A stretch of 64,000 nt of DNA. Source: Halopseudomonas pertucinogena (lineage in GTDB: Bacteria > Pseudomonadota > Gammaproteobacteria > Pseudomonadales > Pseudomonadaceae). Position numbers and translations under genes: made by a program. The DNA lies in assembly GCF_014646575.1 (NCBI RefSeq), contig NZ_BMNN01000001.1, positions 930,001 through 994,000 of the forward strand. The letters are read 5' to 3'. The notes beneath the pieces are model-generated. The model searched no databases. It saw only the letters and a list, made by a program, of their open reading frames with translations, and was not told the DNA's origin. Shown here one piece after another: positions 20,146 through 29,768 of this stretch (positions are counted from its first letter, which is position 1; each line of letters starts with the position of its first letter).

Positions 20146-20155
20146 AGGACCAGAC

Positions 20156-20959
20156 ATGAGTCGTATCAAGCAGTGTTTCGAAGCCCTGCGCGCCGAAGGC
20201 CGCAAGGCACTGATTCCCTATATCACCGCCGGTGATCCCGACCCTTCAATGATGTTGCCGCTGATGCACGAGCTGGTCGAGGCCGGAGTCGATGTCATCG
20301 AGCTGGGTGTGCCGTTTTCCGACCCGATGGCCGATGGTCCGGTAATCCAGCTGGCCATGGAGCGCGCGCTGGCCCACAAGGTGGGGCTGCGTGATGTGCT
20401 GGGCATGGTGCGCGAATTCCGCAAGACCAACCAGACCACACCGGTGGCACTGATGGGTTATCTCAACCCGGTCGAGTACATGGGCTATGAAAACTTCGCC
20501 CGGGAAGCGGCAGAGGCCGGGGTGGACGGTGTGCTGCTGGTGGACCTGCCCCCGGAAGAAGCCGAGACGGTAGCACCGCTGTTCCGCGAGCATGGAGTGG
20601 ACAGCATCTTCCTGCTCGCCCCCACCACCACCCTGGAGCGGGCGCGCAGGATCTGTCAGCATGCCAGCGGTTATGTCTATTATGTTTCCCTCAAGGGTGT
20701 GACCGGGTCGGCTGCATTGAACGTCACCGAGGTAGCAGAAAAACTTCAGCAGCTGCGCACGGTCACCGATCTGCCGATCGGTGTCGGTTTCGGCATCCGC
20801 GATGGCGCCTCCGCCGCCGCCGTTGCCAGCGTGGCTGATGGTGTGGTGGTGGGCTCGGTGCTGGTCAGTCAGATTGCCGCGCACCTCGGCGAGCCGGAGC
20901 AGGCCCGGGCCGCCATCACTGCCATCATTCGCGACATGCGGGCCGCCATGGATCGCTGA
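20156..20959 (+). CDS. trpA: tryptophan synthase alpha chain
   Basis: Cleaves indole-3-glycerol phosphate and channels indole to TrpB. 267 residues. The catalytic glutamate region [17 protein letters not shown] (catalytic Glu and Asp) and the phosphate-binding GVGFGIRDG and GSVLV loops are present. AAAGGA precedes the ATG. Its stop codon sits in the loop of a stem-loop before accD. Confidence 0.97.
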   Translation: MSRIKQCFEALRAEGRKALIPYITAGDPDPSMMLPLMHELVEAGVDVIELGVPFSDPMADGPVIQLAMERALAHKVGLRDVLGMVREFRKTNQTTPVALMGYLNPVEYMGYENFAREAAEAGVDGVLLVDLPPEEAETVAPLFREHGVDSIFLLAPTTTLERARRICQHASGYVYYVSLKGVTGSAALNVTEVAEKLQQLRTVTDLPIGVGFGIRDGASAAAVASVADGVVVGSVLVSQIAAHLGEPEQARAAITAIIRDMRAAMDR

Positions 20960-20969
20960 GCGATCCGTG
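20947..20969 (+). other. hairpin with the trpA stop codon in its loop
   Basis: Stem CATGGATCGC (20947-20956) pairs with GCGATCCGTG (20960-20969), with one G-U pair, and the loop is the TGA stop itself. No T-run follows, so it is not a standard terminator. It could stabilise the upstream mRNA end or adjust expression between trpA and accD. Confidence 0.5.
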
Positions 20970-21010
20970 AGGCTGCCGCTGATCAATACAGACAATTGAA
21001 AGGATAGGTA

Positions 21011-21919
21011 ATGAGCAACTGGCTGGTGGACAAACTGATTCCCTCCATCGTGCGTTCCGAGGCACAGAAGAGCAGCGTGCCGGAAGGATTGTGGCGCAAG
21101 TGCCCGTCCTGTGACGCCGTCCTGTACCGCCCCGAGCTGGAAAAGAATCTGGATGTCTGCCCGAAATGCAGCCACCACCTGCGCATCAATGCCCGCCGCC
21201 GACTGGACATCTTTCTCGACGCCGAAGGGCGCAGTGAGATTGCCGCCGAGCTGGAACCGGTGGACCGGCTCAAGTTCCGGGATTCGAAGAAATACAAGGA
21301 CCGCCTGACCGCTGCCCAGAAGGAGACCGGCGAGAAGGACGCGCTGGTGGTGATGCAGGGTTACCTGAAGGGTATGCCACTGGTAGCCAGCGCCTTCGAG
21401 TTCAATTTCATGGGCGGCTCGATGGGCAGTGTGGTGGGCGCGCGCTTCGTGCGTGGCGCCGAGGTCGCACTGGCCGAACGGATTCCTTATGTATGCTTTC
21501 CCGCCTCCGGCGGCGCGCGCATGCAGGAGGCACTGTTCTCGCTGATGCAGATGGCCAAGACCAGTGCCGTGCTGGCCAGGCTGAAGGAAGAGGGTATCCC
21601 GTTCATCTCGGTGATGACGGATCCTGTCTATGGCGGTGTATCGGCGAGCCTGGCAATGCTTGGTGATCTGAACGTGGCCGAGCCCAATGCGCTGATCGGC
21701 TTCGCCGGTCCGCGGGTGATCGAGCAGACCGTACGCGAGAAGCTGCCGGCCGGCTTCCAGCGCAGCGAATTTCTGCTTGAGCATGGTGCACTGGACATGA
21801 TCATTGCCCGCAGCGAGATGCGTGACCGTCTGGCCAGCATCCTGGCGATTCTTACCAACCAGCCGTCGCCGGCTGCCAGCGGCCCGGTAGAAGCGGCTCC
21901 GGTGGCACCTGCCGAATGA
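21011..21919 (+). CDS. accD: acetyl-CoA carboxylase carboxyltransferase beta subunit
   Basis: With AccA it transfers the carboxyl group from biotin to acetyl-CoA for fatty acid synthesis. 302 residues. The four-cysteine zinc ribbon is complete (C31, C34, C50, C53), and the crotonase-fold core with [10 protein letters not shown] and [10 protein letters not shown] is present. AAAGGA precedes the ATG. The protein ends in a variable alanine/proline-rich tail and its stop overlaps folC by ATGA. Confidence 0.97.
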   Translation: MSNWLVDKLIPSIVRSEAQKSSVPEGLWRKCPSCDAVLYRPELEKNLDVCPKCSHHLRINARRRLDIFLDAEGRSEIAAELEPVDRLKFRDSKKYKDRLTAAQKETGEKDALVVMQGYLKGMPLVASAFEFNFMGGSMGSVVGARFVRGAEVALAERIPYVCFPASGGARMQEALFSLMQMAKTSAVLARLKEEGIPFISVMTDPVYGGVSASLAMLGDLNVAEPNALIGFAGPRVIEQTVREKLPAGFQRSEFLLEHGALDMIIARSEMRDRLASILAILTNQPSPAASGPVEAAPVAPAE

Positions 21920-23208
21920 GCCAGCTGGCTCCGACGGATCTGGCCGCCTGGCTCAGGCGGCTGGAAAGTCTGCATCCCTCGGAAATCGACATGGGCCTGG
22001 CGCGGGTCGCAGAGGTGGCCTCGCGGCTGGGCGTGCAGCGTCCCGCCCCCCTGGTATTCACGGTGACCGGTACCAATGGCAAGGGCTCGACCTGCGCCGC
22101 GCTGGACAGTCTGCTGCGGCATTCGGGACGTCGCAGCGGCTGTTATACCTCACCGCATCTGGTGCGCTACAACGAGCGGGTGACCATCGACGGCGAGCCG
22201 GTCGATGATGCCTCCCTCTGCCAGGCCTTTGCCGACATCGAGCAGGCACGCGGCGACATCTCCCTCACCTATTTCGAATTCGGCACCCTTGCCGCGCTGT
22301 TGCTGTTCCAGCGCGCCGGGCTGGACGCCGTGGTGCTTGAAGTAGGGCTGGGCGGTCGCCTGGATGCGGTGAACATTGTGGACGCGGATATCGCAGTGGT
22401 GACCAGCATCGGGCTGGACCATCCGGATTATCTGGGCGATACCCGCGACTCGGTGGGCTACGAGAAGGCCGGCATCCTGCGGCAGGGCGGTCGGCTGGTG
22501 TGTTCCGAAACCGATCTGCCGCCACGTTTTGTCGAGCAGATGGAAAAGCTGAGGGTCAAGGTATGGCAGCGGGGCGAAGAGTACCGCTGGCAGGAGGCCG
22601 GCGATGGCCGATGGGAGCTCTGTGCCGGGCGTGATGGCAATGAAGCAAGCCTGCTCCTGCCGCCGGTCACCCTGCCGCGGGATAATCTGAGCACCGCGCT
22701 GCAGGCCTTCTGGGCCGCCGGGCTGGATATGCCCGACGAGCGCCTGGTGATGGCGCTCGCCGGCACCAGCGTACCCGGCCGTCTCGATCTGCGCACCCTC
22801 GACTGGCGGGGCGAGACGCGCCAGCTGCTGCTGGATGTGGGGCACAACCCACAGGCGGCGGAATATCTCGCCGGTCATCTTGCCGGAAACGGCGACGGCA
22901 ATTGTGTTGCGGTATTCGGTCTGCTGTCGGACAAGGACCTCGACGGCATCCTGGCGCCGCTGCGGGGCCGCTTTGCCAGCTGGGCAGTCGCTCCGCTGCC
23001 GACCCCGCGCAGTCGCCCTCCGGCTGAGCTGGTTGCCGGCCTGGAGCGGGCAGGAGAGATCGCTACGGGCTTCGATTCCATCGGTGCCGCCATTGCCGGG
23101 CAGCTGGATAATACACCTGCGGGCACAAAAATTGTCATCTTCGGGTCGTTTTTCTGCGTTGCCGAAGCCATACTCTGGCTGAACAGACAATCTTGCGAGG
23201 CTACATGA
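21916..23208 (+). CDS. folC: bifunctional folylpolyglutamate / dihydrofolate synthase
   Basis: Adds glutamates to folates and makes dihydrofolate from dihydropteroate. 430 residues, Mur-ligase type. The ATP-binding loop [10 protein letters not shown], the [13 protein letters not shown] stretch and [12 protein letters not shown] are intact, and the C-terminal domain contains DVGHNPQAA. It overlaps accD upstream and the SPOR gene downstream by four bases each. Confidence 0.96.
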   Translation: MSQLAPTDLAAWLRRLESLHPSEIDMGLARVAEVASRLGVQRPAPLVFTVTGTNGKGSTCAALDSLLRHSGRRSGCYTSPHLVRYNERVTIDGEPVDDASLCQAFADIEQARGDISLTYFEFGTLAALLLFQRAGLDAVVLEVGLGGRLDAVNIVDADIAVVTSIGLDHPDYLGDTRDSVGYEKAGILRQGGRLVCSETDLPPRFVEQMEKLRVKVWQRGEEYRWQEAGDGRWELCAGRDGNEASLLLPPVTLPRDNLSTALQAFWAAGLDMPDERLVMALAGTSVPGRLDLRTLDWRGETRQLLLDVGHNPQAAEYLAGHLAGNGDGNCVAVFGLLSDKDLDGILAPLRGRFASWAVAPLPTPRSRPPAELVAGLERAGEIATGFDSIGAAIAGQLDNTPAGTKIVIFGSFFCVAEAILWLNRQSCEAT

Positions 23209-23834
23209 TGGAATCCGGGCTCAAGCAGCGCATCATCGGCGCTGTGGTATTGGTGGTAGCTGCGGTCATCTTCCTTCCCATGCTGCTGTCGGGGCAGGAT
23301 GAAACCGAGCGGGTGGAAGTGGATGTGCCGGAGCCGCCGGTGATGGACGACCGCGATATCGCGGTGGCGCCGCCTCCGACCCTGCCCGAGCCGACACCGG
23401 TGCCCGAGATTCCGGTTCCTGCCGAAACGCCCGCCACTGAACCGGAGCCGGTGCAGGAGTTGGCGGTCATCGAGCCCCCGCCGGCCCAGTCCGCTACCGA
23501 GCCTGCAGCCGAGCCGGTCGCTCCAGGCGGCGAAGCTGCCGCGCAAACCGCAGCGCCAACCCAGCCGGCGCCGACGGCCGAGGGCGGCTGGGTAGTCCAG
23601 CAAGCCAGCTTCTCCAGCCAGACCAATGCCGATAACTTCCGCCAGACCCTCGCCGGTCAGGGTTACAACGCCTATGTGCGATCAGCCGAGGTGGACGGCA
23701 AGACCATCGTCAGAGTATACGTCGGGCCTCTGACGAGCCGCGAAGCGGCCACCCGCGTGCGCGACGAGCTGGAAAGAAGACACCAGAGCAAGGGCATGGT
23801 CGTGGCGTACGATGATGCCACCCGCGCACCCTGA
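23205..23834 (+). CDS. SPOR-domain inner-membrane protein (DedD-like)
   Basis: About 209 residues: one N-terminal transmembrane helix (IIGAVVLVVAAVIFLPMLLS), a long proline/glutamate-rich linker through the periplasm, and a C-terminal SPOR domain at about 128-205 (WVVQQASFSSQTNADNFRQ ... VRVYVGPLTSREAA). SPOR domains bind denuded glycan strands at the division septum, so it is a likely DedD-like division protein. ATG at 23205 overlaps the folC stop; the next codon (23208) is also ATG and has better spacing to GAGG. Confidence 0.9.
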   Translation: MMESGLKQRIIGAVVLVVAAVIFLPMLLSGQDETERVEVDVPEPPVMDDRDIAVAPPPTLPEPTPVPEIPVPAETPATEPEPVQELAVIEPPPAQSATEPAAEPVAPGGEAAAQTAAPTQPAPTAEGGWVVQQASFSSQTNADNFRQTLAGQGYNAYVRSAEVDGKTIVRVYVGPLTSREAATRVRDELERRHQSKGMVVAYDDATRAP

Positions 23835-23931
23835 TACGGCGCACCGGTGACAGCACGGCAGGGCAGATTGCCTGTTTCGGTCGAGGGAGCTGCTCTGCTA
23901 GAATGCGCTTTTCGTTTTCGGGTGTCTGATC

Positions 23932-24414
23932 GTGACATTAGTCGGCATTGACTGGGCCATACTGGCCGTAATAGTGCTCTCCGCCCTGATCAGTCTGGCC
24001 CGCGGATTCGTCAAGGAAGCGTTATCCCTGCTGACCTGGATCATCGCCGGTCTGGTTGCCTGGCTGTTCGGCGGGGCGCTGGCGGATCTGCTGGTCGATT
24101 ACATATCCACGCCTTCGATCCGGGTGATCACTGCCTGCGGTATTCTCTTCGTACTGACGCTGATTCTCGGTGGGCTGATCAACTATCTGATCGGTCAGCT
24201 GGTGCTGGTCACCGGCCTGACCGGAACCGACCGTTTTCTGGGCATGGTGTTCGGTGCCGCCCGGGGCGCGTTACTGGTCGTGGTAGCGGTGGGGCTGCTC
24301 AGTCTGGCTCCGGTCGAGGGGGATGCCTGGTGGCGCGAATCGACGCTCATTCCCCATTTTCTGCTTGTGGCGGATTGGTCAAAGAATTTTATTCTCGGGC
24401 TCTTCGGTCGCTGA
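23932..24414 (+). CDS. cvpA: CvpA family membrane protein
   Basis: 160 residues from a GTG start, with four transmembrane helices and the family opening VGIDWAILAVIVLSALISLARGFVKE. CvpA is required for colicin V production in E. coli and has been linked to envelope and bile stress resistance. Its position directly ahead of purF is conserved across gammaproteobacteria, and co-transcription is expected. The 97-base gap after the SPOR gene could hold a separate promoter. Confidence 0.92.
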   Translation: MTLVGIDWAILAVIVLSALISLARGFVKEALSLLTWIIAGLVAWLFGGALADLLVDYISTPSIRVITACGILFVLTLILGGLINYLIGQLVLVTGLTGTDRFLGMVFGAARGALLVVVAVGLLSLAPVEGDAWWRESTLIPHFLLVADWSKNFILGLFGR

Positions 24415-24474
24415 TTCTGCAGGTGGTGCAATGTCTGCAGAGTGTCCAATTTCAACGAAAGAAGGTATTTAGCC

Positions 24475-25992
24475 ATGTGTGGCATTGTTGGCATAGTGGG
24501 CAAGTCGAACGTCAACCAGGCGCTCTACGACGCTCTGACCGTCCTGCAGCACCGCGGCCAGGACGCCGCCGGCATCGTGACCTGTGATAACGACCGCCTG
24601 TTCCTGCGCAAGGAAAACGGCCTTGTCCGGGACGTGTTTCACCAGCGGCACATGCAGCGGCTGATCGGCAACATGGGTCTGGGTCACGTGCGCTATCCCA
24701 CCGCCGGCTCGTCGACTTCCGCCGAGGCGCAGCCGTTCTATGTCAACTCGCCATACGGCATCACCCTGGCGCACAACGGTAACCTGACCAACGTCGAGCA
24801 GCTGTCCAAGGAGCTGTACGAGTCAGACCTGCGCCATGTGAACACCAGCTCGGATTCGGAAGTGCTGCTGAACGTGTTCGCCCACGAGCTGGCCCGGGAC
24901 CGCAAGCTGCGTCCCACCGAGGAAGACATCTTCCAGGCGGTCCGTGCCGTGCACCAGCGCTGCCGCGGCGGTTACGCTGCACTGGCCATGGTCACCGGCT
25001 ACGGCCTGGTCGGTTTCCGCGACCCCAATGGTATCCGTCCCATCGTCTACGGCAAGCGCGAGACGGAGGACGGAGTCGAATACATGGTGGCGTCCGAGAG
25101 CGTGGCGCTGAATACCCTGGGCTTCGAGCTGGTGCGCGATCTCGCACCGGGCGAAGCGATCTACATCACCGTCGAGGGCGAGATCTTCACGCGTCAGTGT
25201 GCCGATAACCCCCACCATGCGCCGTGCATCTTCGAGCACGTCTATCTGGCGCGTCCGGATTCGATCATCGACGGTATCCTGGTGTACAAGGCGCGGCTGC
25301 GCATGGGCGAGAAGCTGGCGGAAAAGATCCTCCGGGAGCGGCCCGACCACGGCATCGACGTGGTGATCCCGATACCGGACACCAGCCGCACCTCGGCGGT
25401 GGAACTGGCGAACCGGCTGGGGGTGAAGTTCCGCGAGGGCTTCGTCAAGAATCGCTATATCGGCCGCACCTTCATCATGCCCGGCCAGGCCGCCCGCAAG
25501 AAGTCGGTGCGCCAGAAGCTCAACGCCATCGAGCTGGAGTTCCGCGGCAAGAACGTCCTGCTGGTGGACGACTCCATCGTGCGCGGTACCACCTGCCGGG
25601 AGATCATCCAGATGGCCCGTGATGCCGGAGCCAGGAAGGTGTATTTCTGTTCCGCTGCCCCCGAGGTGCGCTATCCCAACGTCTACGGCATCGACATGCC
25701 GTCTGCGCAGGAGCTGATCGCCCACAACCGCAGCTGCGACGAGGTGGCCGAACTGATCGGTGCAGACTGGCTGGTCTATCAGGATCTGGAGGATCTGGTC
25801 GACGCGGTGCGCGAAGGCAATCCGCAGATCACTGACTTCGACTGCTCGGTATTCGATGGCAGGTATGTCACCGGTGATATCAACGAGTCCTATCTGGGAC
25901 GGATCGAGCAGTCGCGCAACGACGCGGCCAGGGTGGTTGACGTGGATAACGCGGTAATGGGGCTGCACAACGATGCCGGGGAGGCCCGATGA
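24475..25992 (+). CDS. purF: amidophosphoribosyltransferase
   Basis: First committed step of purine synthesis: PRPP plus glutamine to phosphoribosylamine. 505 residues from ATG at 24475; this start is fixed because the nucleophilic cysteine must be residue 2 (MCGIVGIVG). The glutaminase domain motifs HNGNLTN and SSDSEVLL and the PRPP-binding loop [13 protein letters not shown] are intact. AAGAAGG lies nine bases upstream. Its stop overlaps metZ by ATGA. Confidence 0.97.
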   Translation: MCGIVGIVGKSNVNQALYDALTVLQHRGQDAAGIVTCDNDRLFLRKENGLVRDVFHQRHMQRLIGNMGLGHVRYPTAGSSTSAEAQPFYVNSPYGITLAHNGNLTNVEQLSKELYESDLRHVNTSSDSEVLLNVFAHELARDRKLRPTEEDIFQAVRAVHQRCRGGYAALAMVTGYGLVGFRDPNGIRPIVYGKRETEDGVEYMVASESVALNTLGFELVRDLAPGEAIYITVEGEIFTRQCADNPHHAPCIFEHVYLARPDSIIDGILVYKARLRMGEKLAEKILRERPDHGIDVVIPIPDTSRTSAVELANRLGVKFREGFVKNRYIGRTFIMPGQAARKKSVRQKLNAIELEFRGKNVLLVDDSIVRGTTCREIIQMARDAGARKVYFCSAAPEVRYPNVYGIDMPSAQELIAHNRSCDEVAELIGADWLVYQDLEDLVDAVREGNPQITDFDCSVFDGRYVTGDINESYLGRIEQSRNDAARVVDVDNAVMGLHNDAGEAR

Positions 25993-27206
25993 ACAGCGAA
26001 TGGGACGCAGGGCGGCTGGACAGCGAACTGGACGAAGCCGGTTTCGACACCCTGGCGGTACGCGCCGGGCAACGCCGCGGGCCGGAGGGCGAGCACGGCG
26101 AGGCCCTGTTCCTGACCTCCAGTTATGTCTTTCGCAGCGCTGCCGAGGCAGCGGCCTGCTTTGCCGGCGAGCAGCAGGGCAACGTCTATTCACGCTACAT
26201 GAACCCGACGGTGCGCAACTTCGAGGAGCGCATCGCGGCGCTCGAGGGCGCCGAGCAGGCGGTCGCCACGGCCTCCGGCATGGCCGCCATCCTGGCCACG
26301 GTAATGAGCCTGTGCGGCGCGGGTGACCACATCCTGGTGTCGCGCAGCGTGTTCGGCGCAACGGTCAGTCTGTTCGACAAATATTTCAGCCGCTTCGGCG
26401 TGCAGGTCGACTATGTGGACCTGTCCGACATCGACGGTTGGCGCGCGGCATGCAAGCCGAATACCCGGATGTTCTTTGTCGAGCCCCCCTCCAATCCGCT
26501 GGCCGAGCTGGTGGACATCCGCGCGCTGGCGGCTGTTGCGGACGAGCAGGGCGCGCTGCTGGCAGTGGACAACTGTTTCTGCACCCCGGCGCTGCAGAAG
26601 CCGCTGGAGCTGGGTGCGCATATCGTCATTCACTCGGCCACCAAGTATATCGATGGCCAGGGCCGCTGCCTCGGCGGCGTGGTTGCCGGCCGACGAGAGC
26701 ACATGCAGGAGGTGGTTGGCTTCCTGCGCACGGCGGGGCCATCACTGAGCCCGTTCAATGCCTGGGTATTTCTCAAGGGGCTGGAAACCCTGCGTCTGCG
26801 CATGACCGCCCATTGCGCGTCGGCGCTGGAGCTGGCCCGCTGGCTGGAACAGCAGCCGGAGGTGGCAAAGGTCTATTACGCAGGCTTGCCCAGCCATCCC
26901 CAGCATGCGCTGGCGAAGGCCCAGCAGTCGGCCTTCGGAGCAGTGGTCAGCTTCGAGGTACACGGCGGGCGGGAAGCTGCCTGGCGCTTCATTGATGCTA
27001 CGCGACTGGTCTCGATTACTGCCAACCTCGGCGACGCGAAGACCACCATCACCCACCCGGCAACGACCACCCATGGTCGGCTGCCCGCCGACACCCGCGA
27101 AGCCGCGGGCATCCACGACGGACTGATCAGGCTGGCGGTGGGGCTTGAGGATCTGGAAGACCTGCGCGCTGACCTGCAGCGGGGGCTGGACGCTGCCGGC
27201 GGCTAG
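25989..27206 (+). CDS. metZ: O-succinylhomoserine sulfhydrylase
   Basis: PLP-dependent enzyme making homocysteine from O-succinylhomoserine and sulfide, the direct sulfhydrylation route typical of Pseudomonas. 405 residues. The PLP lysine lies in [12 protein letters not shown] and the Cys/Met-metabolism segments ATASGMAAI and YSRYMNPT are conserved. The position after purF is the Pseudomonas arrangement, which supports metZ over metB or metC. The stop overlaps the end of the convergent cyclase gene by four bases. Confidence 0.93.
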   Translation: MNSEWDAGRLDSELDEAGFDTLAVRAGQRRGPEGEHGEALFLTSSYVFRSAAEAAACFAGEQQGNVYSRYMNPTVRNFEERIAALEGAEQAVATASGMAAILATVMSLCGAGDHILVSRSVFGATVSLFDKYFSRFGVQVDYVDLSDIDGWRAACKPNTRMFFVEPPSNPLAELVDIRALAAVADEQGALLAVDNCFCTPALQKPLELGAHIVIHSATKYIDGQGRCLGGVVAGRREHMQEVVGFLRTAGPSLSPFNAWVFLKGLETLRLRMTAHCASALELARWLEQQPEVAKVYYAGLPSHPQHALAKAQQSAFGAVVSFEVHGGREAAWRFIDATRLVSITANLGDAKTTITHPATTTHGRLPADTREAAGIHDGLIRLAVGLEDLEDLRADLQRGLDAAGG

Positions 27207-28171
27207 CCGATGGATGTCTGCCCGGCCGCCACCACCCGGTTGCGGCCGCCCGACTTGGCCTGGTAAAGGGCCTTGTCGGCTTCCTCGATCAGCATCCGGT
27301 GGTCGGCCATGCCGGGGTGGATGCAGGCAACGCCGATGCTTACCGAACACTGCAGTTGCTGCTCGCCATGAAGAATGCGGCGCTGGGCGACGGCCTGGCA
27401 CAGCCGCTCGGCGAACAGCACAGCACCCTCCAGCGGCGTGTCAGACAGCAATACCACAAACTCCTCGCCACCGTAGCGACCGGCGTAATCGGTATCCCTG
27501 ATCATGCCCTGTGTCACCTCGGCCACCTGGCGGATTACCTCGTCGCCGGCCTGGTGGCCGTAGGTATCATTCAACTGCTTGAAATGATCGATGTCGAAGA
27601 TCACCAGACTGGCCTCGCTGCTGTAGCGGTTGTGCCTGGCGAACTCGTGCTCCAGGCAGTTCTCCCAGTGGCGCCGATTCAGCAGACCGGTAAGGTCATC
27701 GTGCAGGGCAAGCTCCTGCAGCTGGGTATTGGCTGCTTCCAGCTGCAACTTGTTGATCGCGACATTGGTGACATCGTAGATGATCAGACACACATGATCG
27801 GTGCTGCCGTTGACCGTACGCAGCGGCAGGATGGTGACGTTCTGGTACATGTGATCGACCAGCCCGGTGATCGGCTGGTAGCTTCTGAATCGGACCAGGT
27901 AGGGCCGTTGTTCCCAGATGGTGAACACCCGGGTGCCGAGCATGGCGGCGGTTTCGATCTTCTGGGTGAACCAGGTGCGGTCGATTTCGGGGAACAGGTC
28001 GAGCAGGGATCGCTGGCTGACCTGGCGGGCGGATTGTCCGGAGTGATTCTCCATGAAGCTGTTCCAGACCTGGATGCGGTAATCGCGATCCAGCACCACA
28101 ACGCCAACGTCTATGCTCTGGACAATATCCAGCAGCCAGTGCAGCTCGCTGATATCAAGTAGATTGGACAT
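27203..28171 (-). CDS. PAS-GGDEF diguanylate cyclase
   Basis: 322 residues: N-terminal PAS domain (about 10-125, with VVVLDRDYRIQVWN) and C-terminal GGDEF domain. The active site is GGEEF (about 230-234) and the inhibitory site RDTD is exactly five residues before it, so an active, product-inhibited c-di-GMP synthase is predicted. No membrane helix is seen, so it is cytoplasmic. It follows the REC-CheC gene on the same strand after 24 bases, so the two are probably co-transcribed. Confidence 0.9.
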   Translation of the reverse strand: MSNLLDISELHWLLDIVQSIDVGVVVLDRDYRIQVWNSFMENHSGQSARQVSQRSLLDLFPEIDRTWFTQKIETAAMLGTRVFTIWEQRPYLVRFRSYQPITGLVDHMYQNVTILPLRTVNGSTDHVCLIIYDVTNVAINKLQLEAANTQLQELALHDDLTGLLNRRHWENCLEHEFARHNRYSSEASLVIFDIDHFKQLNDTYGHQAGDEVIRQVAEVTQGMIRDTDYAGRYGGEEFVVLLSDTPLEGAVLFAERLCQAVAQRRILHGEQQLQCSVSIGVACIHPGMADHRMLIEEADKALYQAKSGGRNRVVAAGQTSIG

Positions 28172-28195
28172 GCTGCTTCATCGTGCGCGGCGCGC

Positions 28196-29194
28196 TCAGT
28201 TGATCAGAAAATCGATCTTCTTCTGCAGTACCGGCACCGAATCTTCGGTAAACAGCAGCATCAGATCGAACTTGATGTCATGGTCTTCCAGGCTGTAGCT
28301 GATCTCCACCGCCAGGGTACGCTTCCAGCGGCCCCGGTTGAGCCGGATCAGCTCGCCGATGGTGCAGTGTTGCCCAAGCACCAATGGGTGCCCGGATGAC
28401 AGCTGCATCCCCAGCTGTTCGGATAGGCCGTTGAGACAGGCCCCGATGACGATCGCCGCCAGATCCAGCTGCAGCTCCAGCGGAGAAGAGCTGGCCTGAT
28501 GATTCAGCAGCCGCGCGACATCATCAATCTCCGAGTCGTGGAAGATCAGCAGGGCCTCGCCGGCAATTCCGCTGCCGATGTAGCCCTGACAGATGGCCGA
28601 TACCTGCTGACTGCCCTGGGCATCAAGCAACGCCATGTGCAGTTCGCCGACCTCGAGTATGTTCACATTGGGGACCGGCAGACGGATGAACACGCCCAGC
28701 ACCCTCGCCAGCAGTTCGGCGGCGCGGCCCATGGCGATGTTGGCCACTTCGCGGAAGGCATCGCGGAAGCCGACGGCGGGCAGACTCATGTCGGAGCGGA
28801 GCAGGGCAGCGGCATCGGTCGGCAAGGGCCTGCCCAGCGCCAACAGCGCGGCTTCGAGGTCAGCGGGGTCGGCCGGCTTGCGAATGAAGCTGCGGGCACC
28901 GAGCGCCAGTGCGCGGCGGATCGCTTCCTGCTGGATATCGCCGGACACCACGATGACGTCCGCCTGCAGTCCCTCCTCGCGCATGCGCGTCAACACACCG
29001 AAGCCGTCGAGCCGCGGCATGGTCAGGTCAAGGAGTACTATTTCGCCGCGGCCGGCGCGGATGGCGTCCAGGCCGTCGAGGCCGTTGTCGGCCTGGCTTA
29101 CCCGGAACGGCCAGTTAGCGGGCAGGGAGCGCATCAGCTGCTTGCGGGCCATGCTGGAATCGTCACAGATCAGCAGAGGAATCGCAGTGGCCAC
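28196..29194 (-). CDS. response regulator fused to a CheC-type phosphatase domain
   Basis: 332 residues from a GTG at 29194 with AAGGAG six bases upstream. The N-terminal receiver domain has the acidic pair (ICDDSS), phosphoacceptor aspartate in VLLDLTMPRLDG and lysine in IRKP. The C-terminal half (from about residue 145) is CheC/FliY-like: the motif D-x3-E-x2-N-x22-P is complete in DAFREVANIAMG...P, while the second copy around LDLAAIVIGACLNGL is degenerate. A CheY-P phosphatase regulated by phosphorylation is the natural reading. It heads a pair with the downstream diguanylate cyclase. Confidence 0.88.
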   Translation of the reverse strand: MATAIPLLICDDSSMARKQLMRSLPANWPFRVSQADNGLDGLDAIRAGRGEIVLLDLTMPRLDGFGVLTRMREEGLQADVIVVSGDIQQEAIRRALALGARSFIRKPADPADLEAALLALGRPLPTDAAALLRSDMSLPAVGFRDAFREVANIAMGRAAELLARVLGVFIRLPVPNVNILEVGELHMALLDAQGSQQVSAICQGYIGSGIAGEALLIFHDSEIDDVARLLNHQASSSPLELQLDLAAIVIGACLNGLSEQLGMQLSSGHPLVLGQHCTIGELIRLNRGRWKRTLAVEISYSLEDHDIKFDLMLLFTEDSVPVLQKKIDFLIN

Positions 29195-29442
29195 GTAAGC
29201 TCCTTCGAACGGGGTTGGATGACGGCATAATGACATCAAGACGCGGCATATGCCATAGCACCGACAGCAAAGCCCGACGGGATGTGCGATATATTTCACA
29301 GAATCGGGCTGTAACACTACTGCATAACGCCAGTTGGGGTTAGCGTGTGCCTGCCGCAGGGAAGCTCAGTTTCACGACGATTGATCGCTTCAGGTTTTCT
29401 CCCTCAGTTGCGGTCAATACCAACCCCCATTGAGGAAGAGCC
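29195..29442. other. divergent intergenic region, no gene seen
   Basis: 248 bases between the REC-CheC gene and the ComEA-like gene. It has no frame with coding character and must hold both promoters. I could not pick out convincing -35/-10 pairs. A strong GAGGAAG site precedes the ComEA-like ATG. Confidence 0.5.
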
Positions 29443-29727
29443 ATGAAATCATTCATTGCCGTGGTAATGCTGTGTCTGTCGGTGTGCTTTGCACTGCCCG
29501 GTTATGCCGAAGTCGATGCCGCACCACTGGTGAGCGTCAACATCAATGATGCCAGTGCAGCGGAGATTGCCGAGACCCTGAGCGGTATCGGCCTCGCCAA
29601 GGCCGAGGCAATCGTCAGCTACCGTGAGGAGAACGGTGCGTTCGAGTCAGTCGAGCAGCTGGAAATGGTCAAGGGCATCGGCCCGGCGACCATCGAAAAG
29701 AACCGTACCCGCATCGCCCTGCAGTAA
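29443..29727 (+). CDS. secreted ComEA-like helix-hairpin-helix protein
   Basis: 94 residues: a cleavable signal peptide (MKSFIAVVMLCLSVCFALPGYA) then a ComEA-type double helix-hairpin-helix domain (VNINDASAAEIAETLSGIGL ... LEMVKGIGPATIEKNRTRI). Such periplasmic proteins bind double-stranded DNA and in naturally competent bacteria act as the ratchet for DNA uptake. In Pseudomonas a small ComEA-like protein is common. A DNA-uptake role here is an inference. A strong terminator follows the stop. Confidence 0.9.
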   Translation: MKSFIAVVMLCLSVCFALPGYAEVDAAPLVSVNINDASAAEIAETLSGIGLAKAEAIVSYREENGAFESVEQLEMVKGIGPATIEKNRTRIALQ

Positions 29728-29733
29728 CCTGCT

Positions 29734-29761
29734 GCCCCTTCCCGTGTCTGCGGGAAGGGGC
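29734..29761. terminator. bidirectional terminator between the ComEA-like gene and the MCP gene
   Basis: Perfect 11-bp stem GCCCCTTCCCG / CGGGAAGGGGC with a six-base loop, lying in the 41-base gap between convergent stops. There is no T-run. Confidence 0.8.
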
Positions 29762-29768
29762 GTCGTGC

